Of a DNA stretch of 64,000 nt, positions 32,001-40,348 are shown one piece after another. The DNA is taken from contig JASGIS010000001.1 of the NCBI GenBank assembly GCA_047601745.1, positions 1,798,001 to 1,862,000 on the forward strand. Direction: 5' to 3'. The translations under genes were made by a program, and so were the position numbers. Position 1 is the first letter of the stretch. Every line of letters starts with the position of its first letter. The notes beneath the pieces are model-generated. The model was not told the DNA's origin. It was given only the letters and a program-made list of their open reading frames with translations, and searched no databases. Source of the DNA: JAKPAM01 sp047601745 (GTDB lineage Bacteria > Pseudomonadota > Gammaproteobacteria > Burkholderiales > Burkholderiaceae_E).

Positions 32001-34194
32001 ACGGAACCCGGGCCGGTCGCGGCGGCAGCGGGTTGCCGTCCGCGTCCTTGGTCGCTTCGCCGTAGATGGCGTTCAACCATAACGACACCTCGGCCAGTTC
32101 CACTGCTACCGGATTCAGATCCACGCCGTAGACGTTGCGATCGGCGATGTACATGCGCACGCGCTGCAACTGGTTCGCGTACTGGTCGTGCGGAATGCGC
32201 TGCTTCAGTTCGGTTTGCTTGCGTTCCAGATAGGCTTCGGCCAACTGATTGACGGCTTCGTTCAAGAAGGCCGCGCTACCCATCGCCGGTTCGCAGACCG
32301 TCAGCGTCAGAATGTCGTCGGCGCACTGCACGCGCTCGCCAGCCAGTAACTCCTTCAGCGCGTACTTGACCAGACACTGGGTCAGAACCTGGGGCGTGTA
32401 GTAGCTGGCGCTTTTTTGCCGGTCGCGGCCAGCCAGCCGGTAGATGAACTTGCCCTTCGGGTGTACGCGCAGCTTGCGATGGCCGGCCTCGTTGAAGTCG
32501 TAGACCTTCTCGTCATCGCGATAAGCGTCGATTCGGCTTCGCGGCACGAACCAGGCGTTCTCCAGCAGGTCAGCGTCCGTATCGCCGGCCCGCCTGCGCT
32601 GGTGCGAGCGGCCGGCGGCTTGCTGACCGCTGTCACTGTTGTTCTTGTCGCCGCTGCTGTCTCTGTTATCCCCGTCGTCCTCTCCGTCACCACTGTCGTC
32701 GCTGTCCTCATCGGAGGCCGACGCAGCGCGGCTGGATTTCGGCGCCGATTTCACTTCGTAAAGGTCTTCGGCGGCGAAGAAGCCGCGGTAACTGAGCAGG
32801 GCTTCGTAGACGGCGCCCAACTGGTTGATCGACAGCAGTTGATAGCTGACCCGGCCCGGCCGCCTACCCTTGCCATGGCCCTCGCTCAGCGACATCGAGC
32901 GGATCACGGTCTGCCAGACGTGGTTCGGGAAACGCACCTTGCTCAGCAGCGGCATCAGTTCGTCGTCGAACAGCCGGCTATCGAGCGGGGCGAGAGTGAA
33001 GCCATCCCGGGTTGCCGTGATCGGGCTATCCGAATCAGTAGCAGACGTCGCGTCACAGCCTTGGCCCACCAGCCGGAACATGAGGCGCAGGCTCTTGTCG
33101 AAATACTGGCCGTCGCGGTCTGCTGGCGTGACCAGCGGTTGGCGTTCCAGGTCGCGCAGGCTCTCCAGGCTGTAGCTCTTGAGGTAGACCTCGCTCGACC
33201 GGATCGGGACGTAGTTCAGCTCGGGCCGCGCTTCGATGTAGAACAGAAAGAGCAACCGGTAGGCCATGCGCACGCATTCGAGGCTCAGTTCGCCGGCGTC
33301 CAGCTTGTATTCGCCCGAATAGATGCTCTTTTTGCTGCCGCTGGCTTGCTCGTCCAGTTGCCGGGCCGCCTCGTTGCCCAGAATCTCGATGGCGTCGCGC
33401 AAGGCGTACTTCAGGCTTTCACTGACGCCGAACGCGTTCGCATGCGCGCGTTCGTCCAGTTTTTCGAGCAGGCTCTCACCGTCATTCGGGGCGAGGGACT
33501 CCCGGTGCAGCAGGGCCGTGCAGGCCCTTGCGGTGTCGTTCTCGCGGCGGTTGAGGATTTCCTCCCAGTCGAAGCGTAGTGCGCGGTGGTTGGGCCACTT
33601 GTAGCGGTCCAGCAGCAGCCATTCGTTCAACCCGGCGAGAATCGCATAGCGCGGCGCTCGCTCCCCGCCGAAGATCACGTCTGACAGCAGATCCGCCCAG
33701 GTCGCGTACTCGAATGGCTTCGGCACCGCGTCACCGCCGTAGTGCCGGAACGTCAAGGTCTGCTCAAGTAGATCCTCGTCCTCTCGTCCCGGCTCGTAGG
33801 CGGGCAGTATCACCAGGCGATCGCTGGGCGGAGCCAACAGCGGAATAGCTTGACCCGCGCCAAACTCGTAGGCTTGCAGTTCCGTCGAGGCTTCGTGGCC
33901 GAACGCCCGCAGCAGCCCCTGCTGAAGCTTCAGGAAGTCGCGCCAGCGGTCATCATGATCGGGCTGGCGCAGCAGTGCGTGACGTTGCGTGAACCACCGC
34001 CCCGCGCCAGCAAGCAGGCGCCGATAGGGCGCGCGGGCCGCCTCGTTGCCGGGCTGGCCGGCTTCCTTGGCATCCCAGGCATCGAGCAGGTCGCGGATGT
34101 CGCCCTTGAAGACTTCGGCCAGATAGTGATGGCTGTAGAACTCGTTTTCGTTGTTGATGCCGGTGAAGGTCTGAACCACTTCAGGGGCTTGCAT
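29053..34194 (-). CDS. Giant N6-adenine DNA methyltransferase (Eco57I/DrmMI/PglX-like)
   Basis: This 1713-residue protein carries an adenine-methylase core: SAM motif I CEPAMGSAAFLNEAV near 636, DLNPVAVELAEVSLWL soon after, and the catalytic NPPW in LILGNPPWLKVEW near 1026. The 630 residues before the core are helical and probably structural, and the last 400 resemble target-recognition regions of type IIG enzymes. A disordered Asp/Ser-rich linker at about 480-535 (DEDSDDSGDGEDDGDNRD) is unusual. The ATG at 34194 lies 2 bases after the SNF2 helicase stop and has GGGAG upstream. It would mark host DNA so the partner helicases spare it. It is longer than usual DrmMI or PglX proteins. No nuclease motif was seen. 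Confidence 0.83.
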   Translation of the reverse strand: MQAPEVVQTFTGINNENEFYSHHYLAEVFKGDIRDLLDAWDAKEAGQPGNEAARAPYRRLLAGAGRWFTQRHALLRQPDHDDRWRDFLKLQQGLLRAFGHEASTELQAYEFGAGQAIPLLAPPSDRLVILPAYEPGREDEDLLEQTLTFRHYGGDAVPKPFEYATWADLLSDVIFGGERAPRYAILAGLNEWLLLDRYKWPNHRALRFDWEEILNRRENDTARACTALLHRESLAPNDGESLLEKLDERAHANAFGVSESLKYALRDAIEILGNEAARQLDEQASGSKKSIYSGEYKLDAGELSLECVRMAYRLLFLFYIEARPELNYVPIRSSEVYLKSYSLESLRDLERQPLVTPADRDGQYFDKSLRLMFRLVGQGCDATSATDSDSPITATRDGFTLAPLDSRLFDDELMPLLSKVRFPNHVWQTVIRSMSLSEGHGKGRRPGRVSYQLLSINQLGAVYEALLSYRGFFAAEDLYEVKSAPKSSRAASASDEDSDDSGDGEDDGDNRDSSGDKNNSDSGQQAAGRSHQRRRAGDTDADLLENAWFVPRSRIDAYRDDEKVYDFNEAGHRKLRVHPKGKFIYRLAGRDRQKSASYYTPQVLTQCLVKYALKELLAGERVQCADDILTLTVCEPAMGSAAFLNEAVNQLAEAYLERKQTELKQRIPHDQYANQLQRVRMYIADRNVYGVDLNPVAVELAEVSLWLNAIYGEATKDADGNPLPPRPARVPWFGYQLFAGNSLIGACHQVYNVASLGRGARQTWHAQAPRRVTREAPRQADEVWHFLLPDPGMANYTDKDAKKLYAEDFKRLSTWRRDFCAPLSADEVARLQQLSQRVDELWAEHTVALARDRARTEDPFSIWPHTSETSEASESHLSRARKEAIRCAGLMNEDGDLATPFRRLKLVMDYWCALWFWPVAESGSLPTREAWLLEIGAILEGDVLDLTPQPSLELEATGPAMARLTAEQLHDRLGQLRIGRLRQHFPRMKQIEALAEQRHFMHWELFFADVLLGTAERAGGFDLILGNPPWLKVEWNEAGILGEKNPLFAIRKLSASDLAKLRTEAFKEFAGLQAAWTDELQEAEGTQNFLNAVQNYPLLKGVQTNLYKCFMPLTWGLNSPSGVTGLLHPEGPYDDPKGGELREALYARLRRHFQFVNEMALFAEVCNHTKFSINVYGPHRPSPAFDNISNLFTPATVDTCYSHDGHGAVGGYKTDSGKWNTAGHADRIVHVDEKALATFAQLYDEPGTPARRARLPALHAGALASVLRKLADWPRRLADLGDDYFSTEMWHETMQQHDGTIRRRAHTDPGFPAGPYGWVLSGPHFFVANPFNKTPFKACTSNKSYAQIDLETLPDDYLPRTNYHPMADRAEYERRTPRVSWVEDGEMQGLPVTEYFRLVNREMIGPSSERTLITTLVPPGTAHINTLLGHAFREPRELCGALAYTQSLISDFRVKSTGMGHANTTLIGQLPIPCSPTPETAARALALNCLTTHFSPLWEQVYTRESSEQSWSQPDNPRLPQAFWSSLTQNWTRDCALRADYARRMALVEIDVLVAQALGLTLEELLLIYRVQFPVMQGYERDTWYDINGRIVFTNSKGLVGVGLPRKGTRASPRTRITTPDGKTREGNLGWEDLWAYTNAEAGNNDDVIEAGGLPKVPDGTVITQWLRDDTLPGGPRTVERNWRAPFARANREADYRKAWAFFDATAVPADAP

Positions 34195-34196
34195 GC

Positions 34197-37127
34197 TCAG
34201 ACTCCCGTCGGTTGGGGATGGCAGACGGCGGCCAGGACCTGAACCCAGGGCTGGGGCTCGGAGGTCAAGGTGTCCTCTACCCATTTCTGGTAGGCGCTGA
34301 ATACGCGGTCGATCTCCCGGGATTGGTCCGCGTAGCGGCGCTGGCGCACGGTGTCGAGCTGCTTCGCCAGGCTGATTTCGAGCTGCTTCTTCTGCCGCGT
34401 TTGCAGCGCCTCCAACTCGGCCAGCAGGTCGCGCAGGCGAGTTTTGAGGTCGGCCGAGAATTTCTTGTGACGTTTGAGCATGTGCTTTTGCATCTGCGCC
34501 ACCGCGTCAGGCAAGGCCCGTTGCATGTCGGCGCAGGCGGCCGCGATCATGCCGAGTTGGCTACGGTTGGGTAACTGGCCCGCGCGCAGACCGGCGCGGT
34601 TGGCGAAGGTGTCGAAGGGTTCGAGCGCGAACGGCCCATTGCCATGGCGGCAGGCCACCTGCCACTCGACGAGTAGCGGCTGACCTTTGCGGTTCGGAAT
34701 CAGGCTCATCAGGATGAAAGCCTGCTCGTCGGGATTCAGGTGCAGGCTCTGTAGCAAAGGCGCCTTGTGCCGGCCGAAGTGGGTCAGGACGCGGTCGCCC
34801 AGCCATTCCATGATCGGATGCTGGGGCCAGAGGTAATGCAGTTGTGGCCAGGTCTCTTCTTCTCGCCGGGCCTGGCGAGCGGATTCGATGGCGCCCAGCA
34901 TCCGCTGCTTGTCCGCGCACAGCGCGTAGTGGTCATGTGGATCCTGCACTTCTCGCGGCAGTTGCTTCAGCCGTTCTTGCAGATCCAGCGGGGCGGTTAG
35001 CGAGATGATCTGCTCGGCATCTTCGGCGTGCCACTGGCAGACCGATTGCCCTTGGTTCATCAGCGTCAGCGCATGACGCGCGTACTCGTAGTCGCTGGCG
35101 AAGAACGAATGCGGTTCGTCGATCGCATCCAGGCTGCTGGTCGTGGTCTCGCGGGCTTCTCCGCCGAAAAGTTGCACCAGCCAGTCGGCCTCGTTGTCGC
35201 TGCCGGCGTTCAAACCGGCATCCAGTTCGGCTTCGACCGCCTCGGGCGACAAGCCGTCGGCCATGAAGCCGGCAACCTTGTCGGCTTCCTTGTCCGGGTC
35301 GTAGGCTTGCAGAAACGCTGAGGGATCGCCCAGGTTCCGATAGGCTTGTTCGTCCTTGGCTTGCAGGACTTCCAGGGTCCGCAGGTCGCCGCGCACGGTT
35401 TCGTTGGCGGGCTCGGTAAAGAGATAGAGAATCTGCGGGCGTTGCTTCTGGCCGTAGCGATCCACGCGGCCATTGCGCTGCTGGAACACCATCAGCGACC
35501 ACGGCAGATCGAAGTGGACGAGGCGATGGCAGAAGTAGTGCAGGTTCAAGCCTTCGCTGGCCACGTCCGAGCACAGCAGCACGCGGATCGGATCGTCCAG
35601 CCGACCAAAGCGATCGACCAGCGATTGCTGGTCGGTGTCGGGCAGCGTGCCGTGCAGAACGGCCAACTGATCGGGCTTGAGCGCCAGATCCCGGGCCAAC
35701 CTGTCTTGCAGCCAGCGCAGGGTCTCGATGCGCTCGGAGAAGATGACCAGTCGGTCGGTCGGCTCGCCGATCTTCCAGCCGAAGTCGGCCGAGCGCAGAT
35801 GGGTGAGCAGGCGTTGGTATTTCGAGAAGCCGGTCGCGTCCGTGTCGTCGAGCAGCGAGTCGAGCGTCGCGACGAAGCGCTGCAAGGCGCCGATCTCGCG
35901 CTGTTCGGGGGCCGTCGGTTGGGTTTTGCGTTCGAGTAGCTCGATCCGTTTGATCGTCGACTCCCGCGCGGCGGCGGGGCTGGAGAACAGGGCCTTCTGC
36001 AGGGCAATGCGTTGCAGCGCATCGTGGTGGTCCGAGCGATGTTCGCCGCCCTGGGTGAACGGAATGGCGAGCAGCGCCTCGTAGGCCGCTTCTTCGTGCG
36101 GGCTGGCTTTCTCGTGCAGGCTTAGCGTCTGGCGCTCTTGGAAGTCTGTTTCGACCTGGCCCTTGATGTCCTTCTTGAAGCGACGAATGACCAGGCCCTT
36201 GTTGCTGAAATCCTCGGGCGTGTAGTTGTCCGGATCAGCAATCGCGGTCGGGTCCAGCAGGCTCATCAGCGAAGCGAAACTTCGCGCCGAGCCGTCATGT
36301 GGCGTCGCCGACAACAGCATAAGGGTGTCAGAGCGGCTGGACAGCAGCCGTGCCAGCCTCGCCCTGCGAGACAACCCCGATTCGCCTGCGCGGGCCGCGA
36401 CGTTGTGGCACTCGTCGATGACGATGATGTCCCACCACGCGTTTTCGAGGTAGTTGCGGTATTCGAGGTTGGACTTGAGCGTGTCGATCGAGATGATGCT
36501 GCGATCGAAATGATTGAAGGGGTTGTGATTGGCGGGAATGCGGTTGCGCACTCGCGCCAGGCCGACCGAATCGAGCCGCACCAGCGGGATCGAGAAGCGC
36601 GTCCACCATTCCTTCTGGAACTGGGTCAGCATCGCCTTCTGCGTGACGACCAGGATGCGCTTGCCGCGCCCGCGCTGAATCAGTTCGGTGGCCAGGATGC
36701 CGGCTTCCAGCGTCTTGCCCAGGCCGACGGCGTCGGCGATCAGGATCCGCGAGCGCGGTTGGCGCAGCGCCTGCAAGGCGGGGTCGAGCTGGTACGGAAC
36801 CACGTTCATCACGCCGCGATGGCCGAGATGGATGCGGTCGTCGTTGGCCACGGTGCGTCGGCGCTGGCTCTCCAGGTAGAGGAGGGAGGCCGTGTAGGTG
36901 GGGCTGGTGTCCGGCACCAACTCGGTATTGGCCGGGTCGAGGACTTGAATATCCTCTTGGCCTTCGCCCTCCAGCGACGTGAGGAACAGCGCCGTTCTGC
37001 CTCGCACCAGATCCGATACGCCGTCACAGGTCAGCAGCCATCCACCGTCAGCGGCGAGATCAGTGCGGCGTATCAACCATTCCGTATCCCGAATGATGGC
37101 TCGGGCGCCTGGGGCGATCTGAAGCAT
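34197..37127 (-). CDS. drmD: SNF2-family helicase, DrmD-like
   Basis: This 976-residue SF2 ATPase has an N-terminal domain typical of DrmD (APGARAIIRDTEWLIRR), then Walker A DAVGLGKTLEAG near 135, DECH box in IVIDECHN near 235, SATPHDGS near 274, and helicase-C motifs ASEGLNLHYFCHRLVHFDLP to QQRNGRVDRYGQ at 525-562. A long helical C-terminal region follows, with a coiled-coil-like stretch near 870-920. The start at 37127 gives the conserved N-terminus; the frame is open 40 codons further upstream but reads as filler. It is the first gene of the minus-strand operon and is followed after 2 bases by the methylase, the same order as class 1 DISARM. Confidence 0.8.
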   Translation of the reverse strand: MLQIAPGARAIIRDTEWLIRRTDLAADGGWLLTCDGVSDLVRGRTALFLTSLEGEGQEDIQVLDPANTELVPDTSPTYTASLLYLESQRRRTVANDDRIHLGHRGVMNVVPYQLDPALQALRQPRSRILIADAVGLGKTLEAGILATELIQRGRGKRILVVTQKAMLTQFQKEWWTRFSIPLVRLDSVGLARVRNRIPANHNPFNHFDRSIISIDTLKSNLEYRNYLENAWWDIIVIDECHNVAARAGESGLSRRARLARLLSSRSDTLMLLSATPHDGSARSFASLMSLLDPTAIADPDNYTPEDFSNKGLVIRRFKKDIKGQVETDFQERQTLSLHEKASPHEEAAYEALLAIPFTQGGEHRSDHHDALQRIALQKALFSSPAAARESTIKRIELLERKTQPTAPEQREIGALQRFVATLDSLLDDTDATGFSKYQRLLTHLRSADFGWKIGEPTDRLVIFSERIETLRWLQDRLARDLALKPDQLAVLHGTLPDTDQQSLVDRFGRLDDPIRVLLCSDVASEGLNLHYFCHRLVHFDLPWSLMVFQQRNGRVDRYGQKQRPQILYLFTEPANETVRGDLRTLEVLQAKDEQAYRNLGDPSAFLQAYDPDKEADKVAGFMADGLSPEAVEAELDAGLNAGSDNEADWLVQLFGGEARETTTSSLDAIDEPHSFFASDYEYARHALTLMNQGQSVCQWHAEDAEQIISLTAPLDLQERLKQLPREVQDPHDHYALCADKQRMLGAIESARQARREEETWPQLHYLWPQHPIMEWLGDRVLTHFGRHKAPLLQSLHLNPDEQAFILMSLIPNRKGQPLLVEWQVACRHGNGPFALEPFDTFANRAGLRAGQLPNRSQLGMIAAACADMQRALPDAVAQMQKHMLKRHKKFSADLKTRLRDLLAELEALQTRQKKQLEISLAKQLDTVRQRRYADQSREIDRVFSAYQKWVEDTLTSEPQPWVQVLAAVCHPQPTGV

Positions 37128-37593
37128 GCGTGGTCCGCGCTCCTCGCTCTGTGCTGGTGGCCGGTTTCGGCGCACGAGCCCGGAAATCGAGGGGGCCGCC
37201 GTGGGGACGACGAAGAACCCGCTTTGGGCGTTTGCTGCGCCGAACAAGTTAGTTCAAAGCGAGATGGCGCCGTGCCGACCTGAGTCTCGCTTGGACTGTT
37301 TTACTGTGGGATAGCCGTCGATACCGAGAAACCGACTTCTGACGAGCGGTCGACCGCGACTTTGCTAACGGCCTGGGAGTGTGCGGAGCGCTGCCGAGGG
37401 GTAGTCGGTTAAGGAGTTTGGAGTGGGGAGAAACCTCCCCTTATGAGGGGAACGAAAACCGACTTCCTCCACCACAGCTCGATGTACATCTTGCGCGCGC
37501 TCTACGCTGCCTGCTCTGCCGTGGCGCTGTTCACAGGGCGGCAGTGTCGAATCCACTCGACGATAATTCGCTTGTCGAGTACAGTCGACACCC
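37128..37593. promoter_or_regulatory. Divergent control region of the defence operon and the AAA ATPase gene
   Basis: No gene is supported in these 466 bases. Three copies of AACCGACT occur: direct at 37330 and 37457, inverted at 37403. At 37425-37450 the strand CTCCCC can pair either with GGGGAG on its left or with AGGGG on its right, a mutually exclusive hairpin pair. A perfect 7-bp inverted repeat ACTCGAC/GTCGAGT lies at 37555-37580, just before the ATPase ATG. These look like operator sites; no regulator gene is adjacent. Confidence 0.5.
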
Positions 37594-38784
37594 ATGGATA
37601 TCCTTGCAATCGCTGCCGACTGGAGCTTCTGGACTCGGAAGCCACCGCCGGCTGTGCCGAGAGATGTCGACTTGCCACAGGCGTTGGATCCGCGTGTCGC
37701 CGTCGTCGTGCAAGGAGTGCGCCGCTGTGGCAAGTCCACGCTGCTGCGGCAGTTCATCGGCCACTACGGTCTGAATCCGGCGCGCTGTGTGTTCCTCAAT
37801 TTCGAGGATCCACGCCTGGCCGCACACCTACGCTGGGAAACGCTGGATGCCTTGCATGCCGCCTTCATCGCGCGGCATGGCAAGGCGTCTCGCAGGGCGC
37901 CGCTCGTCTTTTTTCTCGATGAAATCCAGTGGGTGGAAGGCTGGCAGCGCTGGCTGCGCAGCAGACTCGATCGGCCCGATGATTGCGTCTTCGTCGTCAC
38001 GGGGTCGAATGCCCAATTGCTGTCCGGTGAGCTGGGTAGTTCCCTGACCGGCAGACACCTGAGCGTTGAGCTGATGCCTTTCTCGTTGACGGAAGCACGG
38101 CGCGTCGTGCCTCGATTGTCCGTCAAGTCGTTCCTGGAACGCGGTGGCTTTCCTGAGCCCTTGAAGTCGCCGGACCGCGACGCCTTACTGCGGCAGTACG
38201 TCGTCGATATCGTCGAGCGCGACGTGCGCGAGCGCGTGGGGGCGCGTTCGGTGCTGCCGCTGCGGCAACTGGTTCAGATGGTATTCGAGTCGGCAGGCTC
38301 CGAATTGAGCATGCGCCGCATCGCGGGAGCCCTGGGTGTAGCGGTGGAAACGGTGCAGGCTTACATCGAAGCCTGCGAATCGGCCTATCTGTTTTTCGGG
38401 TGCCCGTTCTTCGCGTGGTCGGAGCGCCAGCGCGCGAGCCATCCTCGCAAGTTCTATCCCATCGACTCCGGGCTGCGGCGCGTGAGCGTGACAAAGACCG
38501 GTGAGGACATCGGCAAGCATCTGGAGTGCGCTACCTTCTTGGCCCTGCGCAGGCGCTTCGGCAGCGTTTCTTACTGGCGCGAGCGCGGCGAGGTGGACTT
38601 CGTCGTACGGCAAGACGACGGGAAGCTCGTCCCGGTGCAGGTGTCTTGGGACGGTGCGCAGGAGCGTCATCAACGCGCATTGGACGGCTTCTACGAACGT
38701 TTTCCTGACGCTGCGGAGGCCGTGTTCATCGACCGCCATAGCTTCGTGGAGTTGGCGCGTGGGGAATTACCCGGAATGAGGTAG
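37594..38784 (+). CDS. AAA ATPase with DUF4143 domain
   Basis: This 396-residue protein has an AAA_14-type ATPase (Walker A QGVRRCGKSTLLRQF near residues 40-50; Walker B FFLDEIQWVEGWQRW near 107; sensor-like VTGSNAQLLSGEL near 132) and a C-terminal DUF4143 domain that ends in a restriction-endonuclease-like strand set (YWRERGEVDFVVRQDDG, LVPVQVSWD). Such proteins are widespread, poorly understood and often found in accessory islands. It is divergent from the DrmD-like gene and shares its control region, so it may belong to the same island. Function unknown; DNA or nucleotide sensing is one possibility. Confidence 0.82.
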   Translation: MDILAIAADWSFWTRKPPPAVPRDVDLPQALDPRVAVVVQGVRRCGKSTLLRQFIGHYGLNPARCVFLNFEDPRLAAHLRWETLDALHAAFIARHGKASRRAPLVFFLDEIQWVEGWQRWLRSRLDRPDDCVFVVTGSNAQLLSGELGSSLTGRHLSVELMPFSLTEARRVVPRLSVKSFLERGGFPEPLKSPDRDALLRQYVVDIVERDVRERVGARSVLPLRQLVQMVFESAGSELSMRRIAGALGVAVETVQAYIEACESAYLFFGCPFFAWSERQRASHPRKFYPIDSGLRRVSVTKTGEDIGKHLECATFLALRRRFGSVSYWRERGEVDFVVRQDDGKLVPVQVSWDGAQERHQRALDGFYERFPDAAEAVFIDRHSFVELARGELPGMR

Positions 38785-38804
38785 TGGGCAGCCGGCCGCC
38801 GAGT

Positions 38805-38927
38805 CCATCCGGCCAGCGGTACGAAGCGCTCGCCCTGCAGCGAGCGGCGGATGATATCGATCAACGGATCGGGCAAGTGCGAGAGGTTGTCCAGCGTTTC
38901 GTTCTTGACCTTGCCTGTCTGGCTGCC
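38805..38927 (-). pseudogene. Transposase N-terminal fragment (IS1634-like)
   Basis: The minus strand reads GKVKNETLDNLSHLPDP followed by LIDIIRRSLQGE, a pattern I associate with the N-terminal part of IS1634-type transposases. There is no start, no catalytic domain and no terminal repeat in view. It is a scrap between the ATPase gene and the Rpn-type gene. The family call is from memory of the motif and is tentative. Confidence 0.4.
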
Positions 38928-38968
38928 AGGGCTGGAACTTCAGCTTAAAGTGCTGGCCGCACTGCCGC

Positions 38969-39964
38969 CTATGCGTCCTCCGCGAACACGTCATCCAGTC
39001 TGCGCGCGTCCAGCACCCGTCGCGCCCACCGGCCGACATCGGCCGACGAACCCGATTCCACTCGGGCCACTACCACTTCGGGCAACGAACCGAAGCGATG
39101 GGACAATTGTTCAAGCAGGATCTGGCCTCGGCCCTTGTCCACCCCCTGCTCGATTCCCTTGCGGATCCCGATCCGCTCGACGCTGGTGATAAAACGCATT
39201 TTCCGGCCCTCCTCGTACGCCTCGATATCCTGCCACAGCCGGTCGTTGTCCGCCTCCGACAGCGTCATCATCCAGTCCAGGACCCCGAACAGATCGACCA
39301 CCCTTAGCCGGCTCCAGCCCCGCTCGTACAACAGTCGTACCAGCCGTCGCTTCGCCGCCTGCCGTTGCCGCGGCCGGCCTCTCGTACGCCGCGTCAGCAG
39401 GTGTGCCGCCACTACTATCGCAAACGGATTGGGATCGGCCAGCAGCCCATCGATGTCATCTGCCCAGTCCAGCAATTTCACCATCGGAAACCGCATCTGC
39501 ACGCTGCAACCGAGCAGCGCATGGCCATAGCCGTCCGGCCTCCATCCGGGACTGGCGTCGGCCAGCACCGCCAGGCTCGCCACCGGCTGGCCGAAGCGCT
39601 CGAACAGCCGGCCGTGGTAGACGAACATCCGCCGCTTGGCAAAGTCCGTCTTGCGACTGGCCTGGACCTCGATGTGGACGTAGATCCACTGCTCGCCCCC
39701 CTGTTTGCGATGCACCCGTACCAGCTTGTCGACGGTCATGCTGCCGGTACCGGCCGTTTTGCGAGTGCCGGAGACCCGGCGCACGACGCTGTGCAGTTCC
39801 TTGTCCAGGAAAGCGTGGCCGCGCGACCAGTCGATCGCCTCGTGAATGTCGGGGAAGAAGAAGACCAGGAACTCCGGAAAGAACTTCCCTAGCGCCATCT
39901 TCCACGGACCGTCGAACGGGTCCGGCGGCGGTTCGTCGTCCACCTCGGGGGCAATGCGGGTCAT
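38969..39964 (-). CDS. Rpn/YhgA-like PD-(D/E)XK nuclease with DUF4351
   Basis: This protein of 331 residues resembles recombination-promoting nucleases annotated as putative transposases. The N-terminal half has FFPDIHEAIDWSRGHAFLDK and the nuclease-like strand IYVHIEVQASRKTDFAKRRM, where the E-x-Q acts as the PD-(D/E)XK core. The last 60 residues are a DUF4351 domain (LLEQLSHRFGSLPEVVV, then VGRWARRVLDARRLDDVF). Three in-frame ATGs exist (40051, 40000, 39964); 39964 gives the closest family N-terminus but none has a good Shine-Dalgarno. Rpn proteins cleave DNA and are linked to mobile DNA and, in some reports, to phage defence. It marks the right side of the island. Confidence 0.75.
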   Translation of the reverse strand: MTRIAPEVDDEPPPDPFDGPWKMALGKFFPEFLVFFFPDIHEAIDWSRGHAFLDKELHSVVRRVSGTRKTAGTGSMTVDKLVRVHRKQGGEQWIYVHIEVQASRKTDFAKRRMFVYHGRLFERFGQPVASLAVLADASPGWRPDGYGHALLGCSVQMRFPMVKLLDWADDIDGLLADPNPFAIVVAAHLLTRRTRGRPRQRQAAKRRLVRLLYERGWSRLRVVDLFGVLDWMMTLSEADNDRLWQDIEAYEEGRKMRFITSVERIGIRKGIEQGVDKGRGQILLEQLSHRFGSLPEVVVARVESGSSADVGRWARRVLDARRLDDVFAEDA

Positions 39965-40348
39965 GGTCGGGGGCCCGGGGACATGGTGGGTCACCGCCAT
40001 TGAACCGAGTGCAGTAGCGGCCCGAAATCCGCTAGATGGCCTAACCCGCATAGGCTTGAGATCGGCGCTCTCGAATGCCTGGCCTGCCCTATCAGCAAGC
40101 GGCGGAAAAGCGTCAGATCAGCACGAGCGCATCCGGCCCCTCGGGGTTGCTGAATGCCTGGCTGACGGCGCTGAATGCCCGGCTAGCGTCGCCGCCGCTC
40201 CACGCATGGTCGAACCCCGCGATGATCGTTTGCCTGAAGAAATGGCAAACCAACGCCATGACACAGCGCCAGCATCGCCACGACGCCTACGCTCTCCGGT
40301 TCCGCTCAAGCCCGCAGCGTCCTTCGCCGATGGCAGTCGTCATGGTCC
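39965..40348. other. Gene-poor junction at the island's right edge
   Basis: Apart from the esterase remnant at 40113-40259, nothing coding is seen. The stretch separates the Rpn-type gene from the ordinary binding-protein gene and probably marks an old insertion boundary. No direct repeats or tRNA were found. Confidence 0.45.
40113..40259 (-). pseudogene. C-terminal remnant of a PHB-depolymerase-like esterase
   Basis: A 48-codon minus-strand frame contains IIAGFDHAWSGGDASRAFSA and QAFSNPEGPDALVLI, which match the C-terminus of the intact esterase gene at 41684-42892 (LIEGLDHAWSGGAARQAFSD and PKGPDAL). A short internal duplication (SRAFS/SQAFS) is present and the rest of the gene is missing. 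It could be a decayed paralogue or the end of a gene displaced by the island. Confidence 0.6.
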
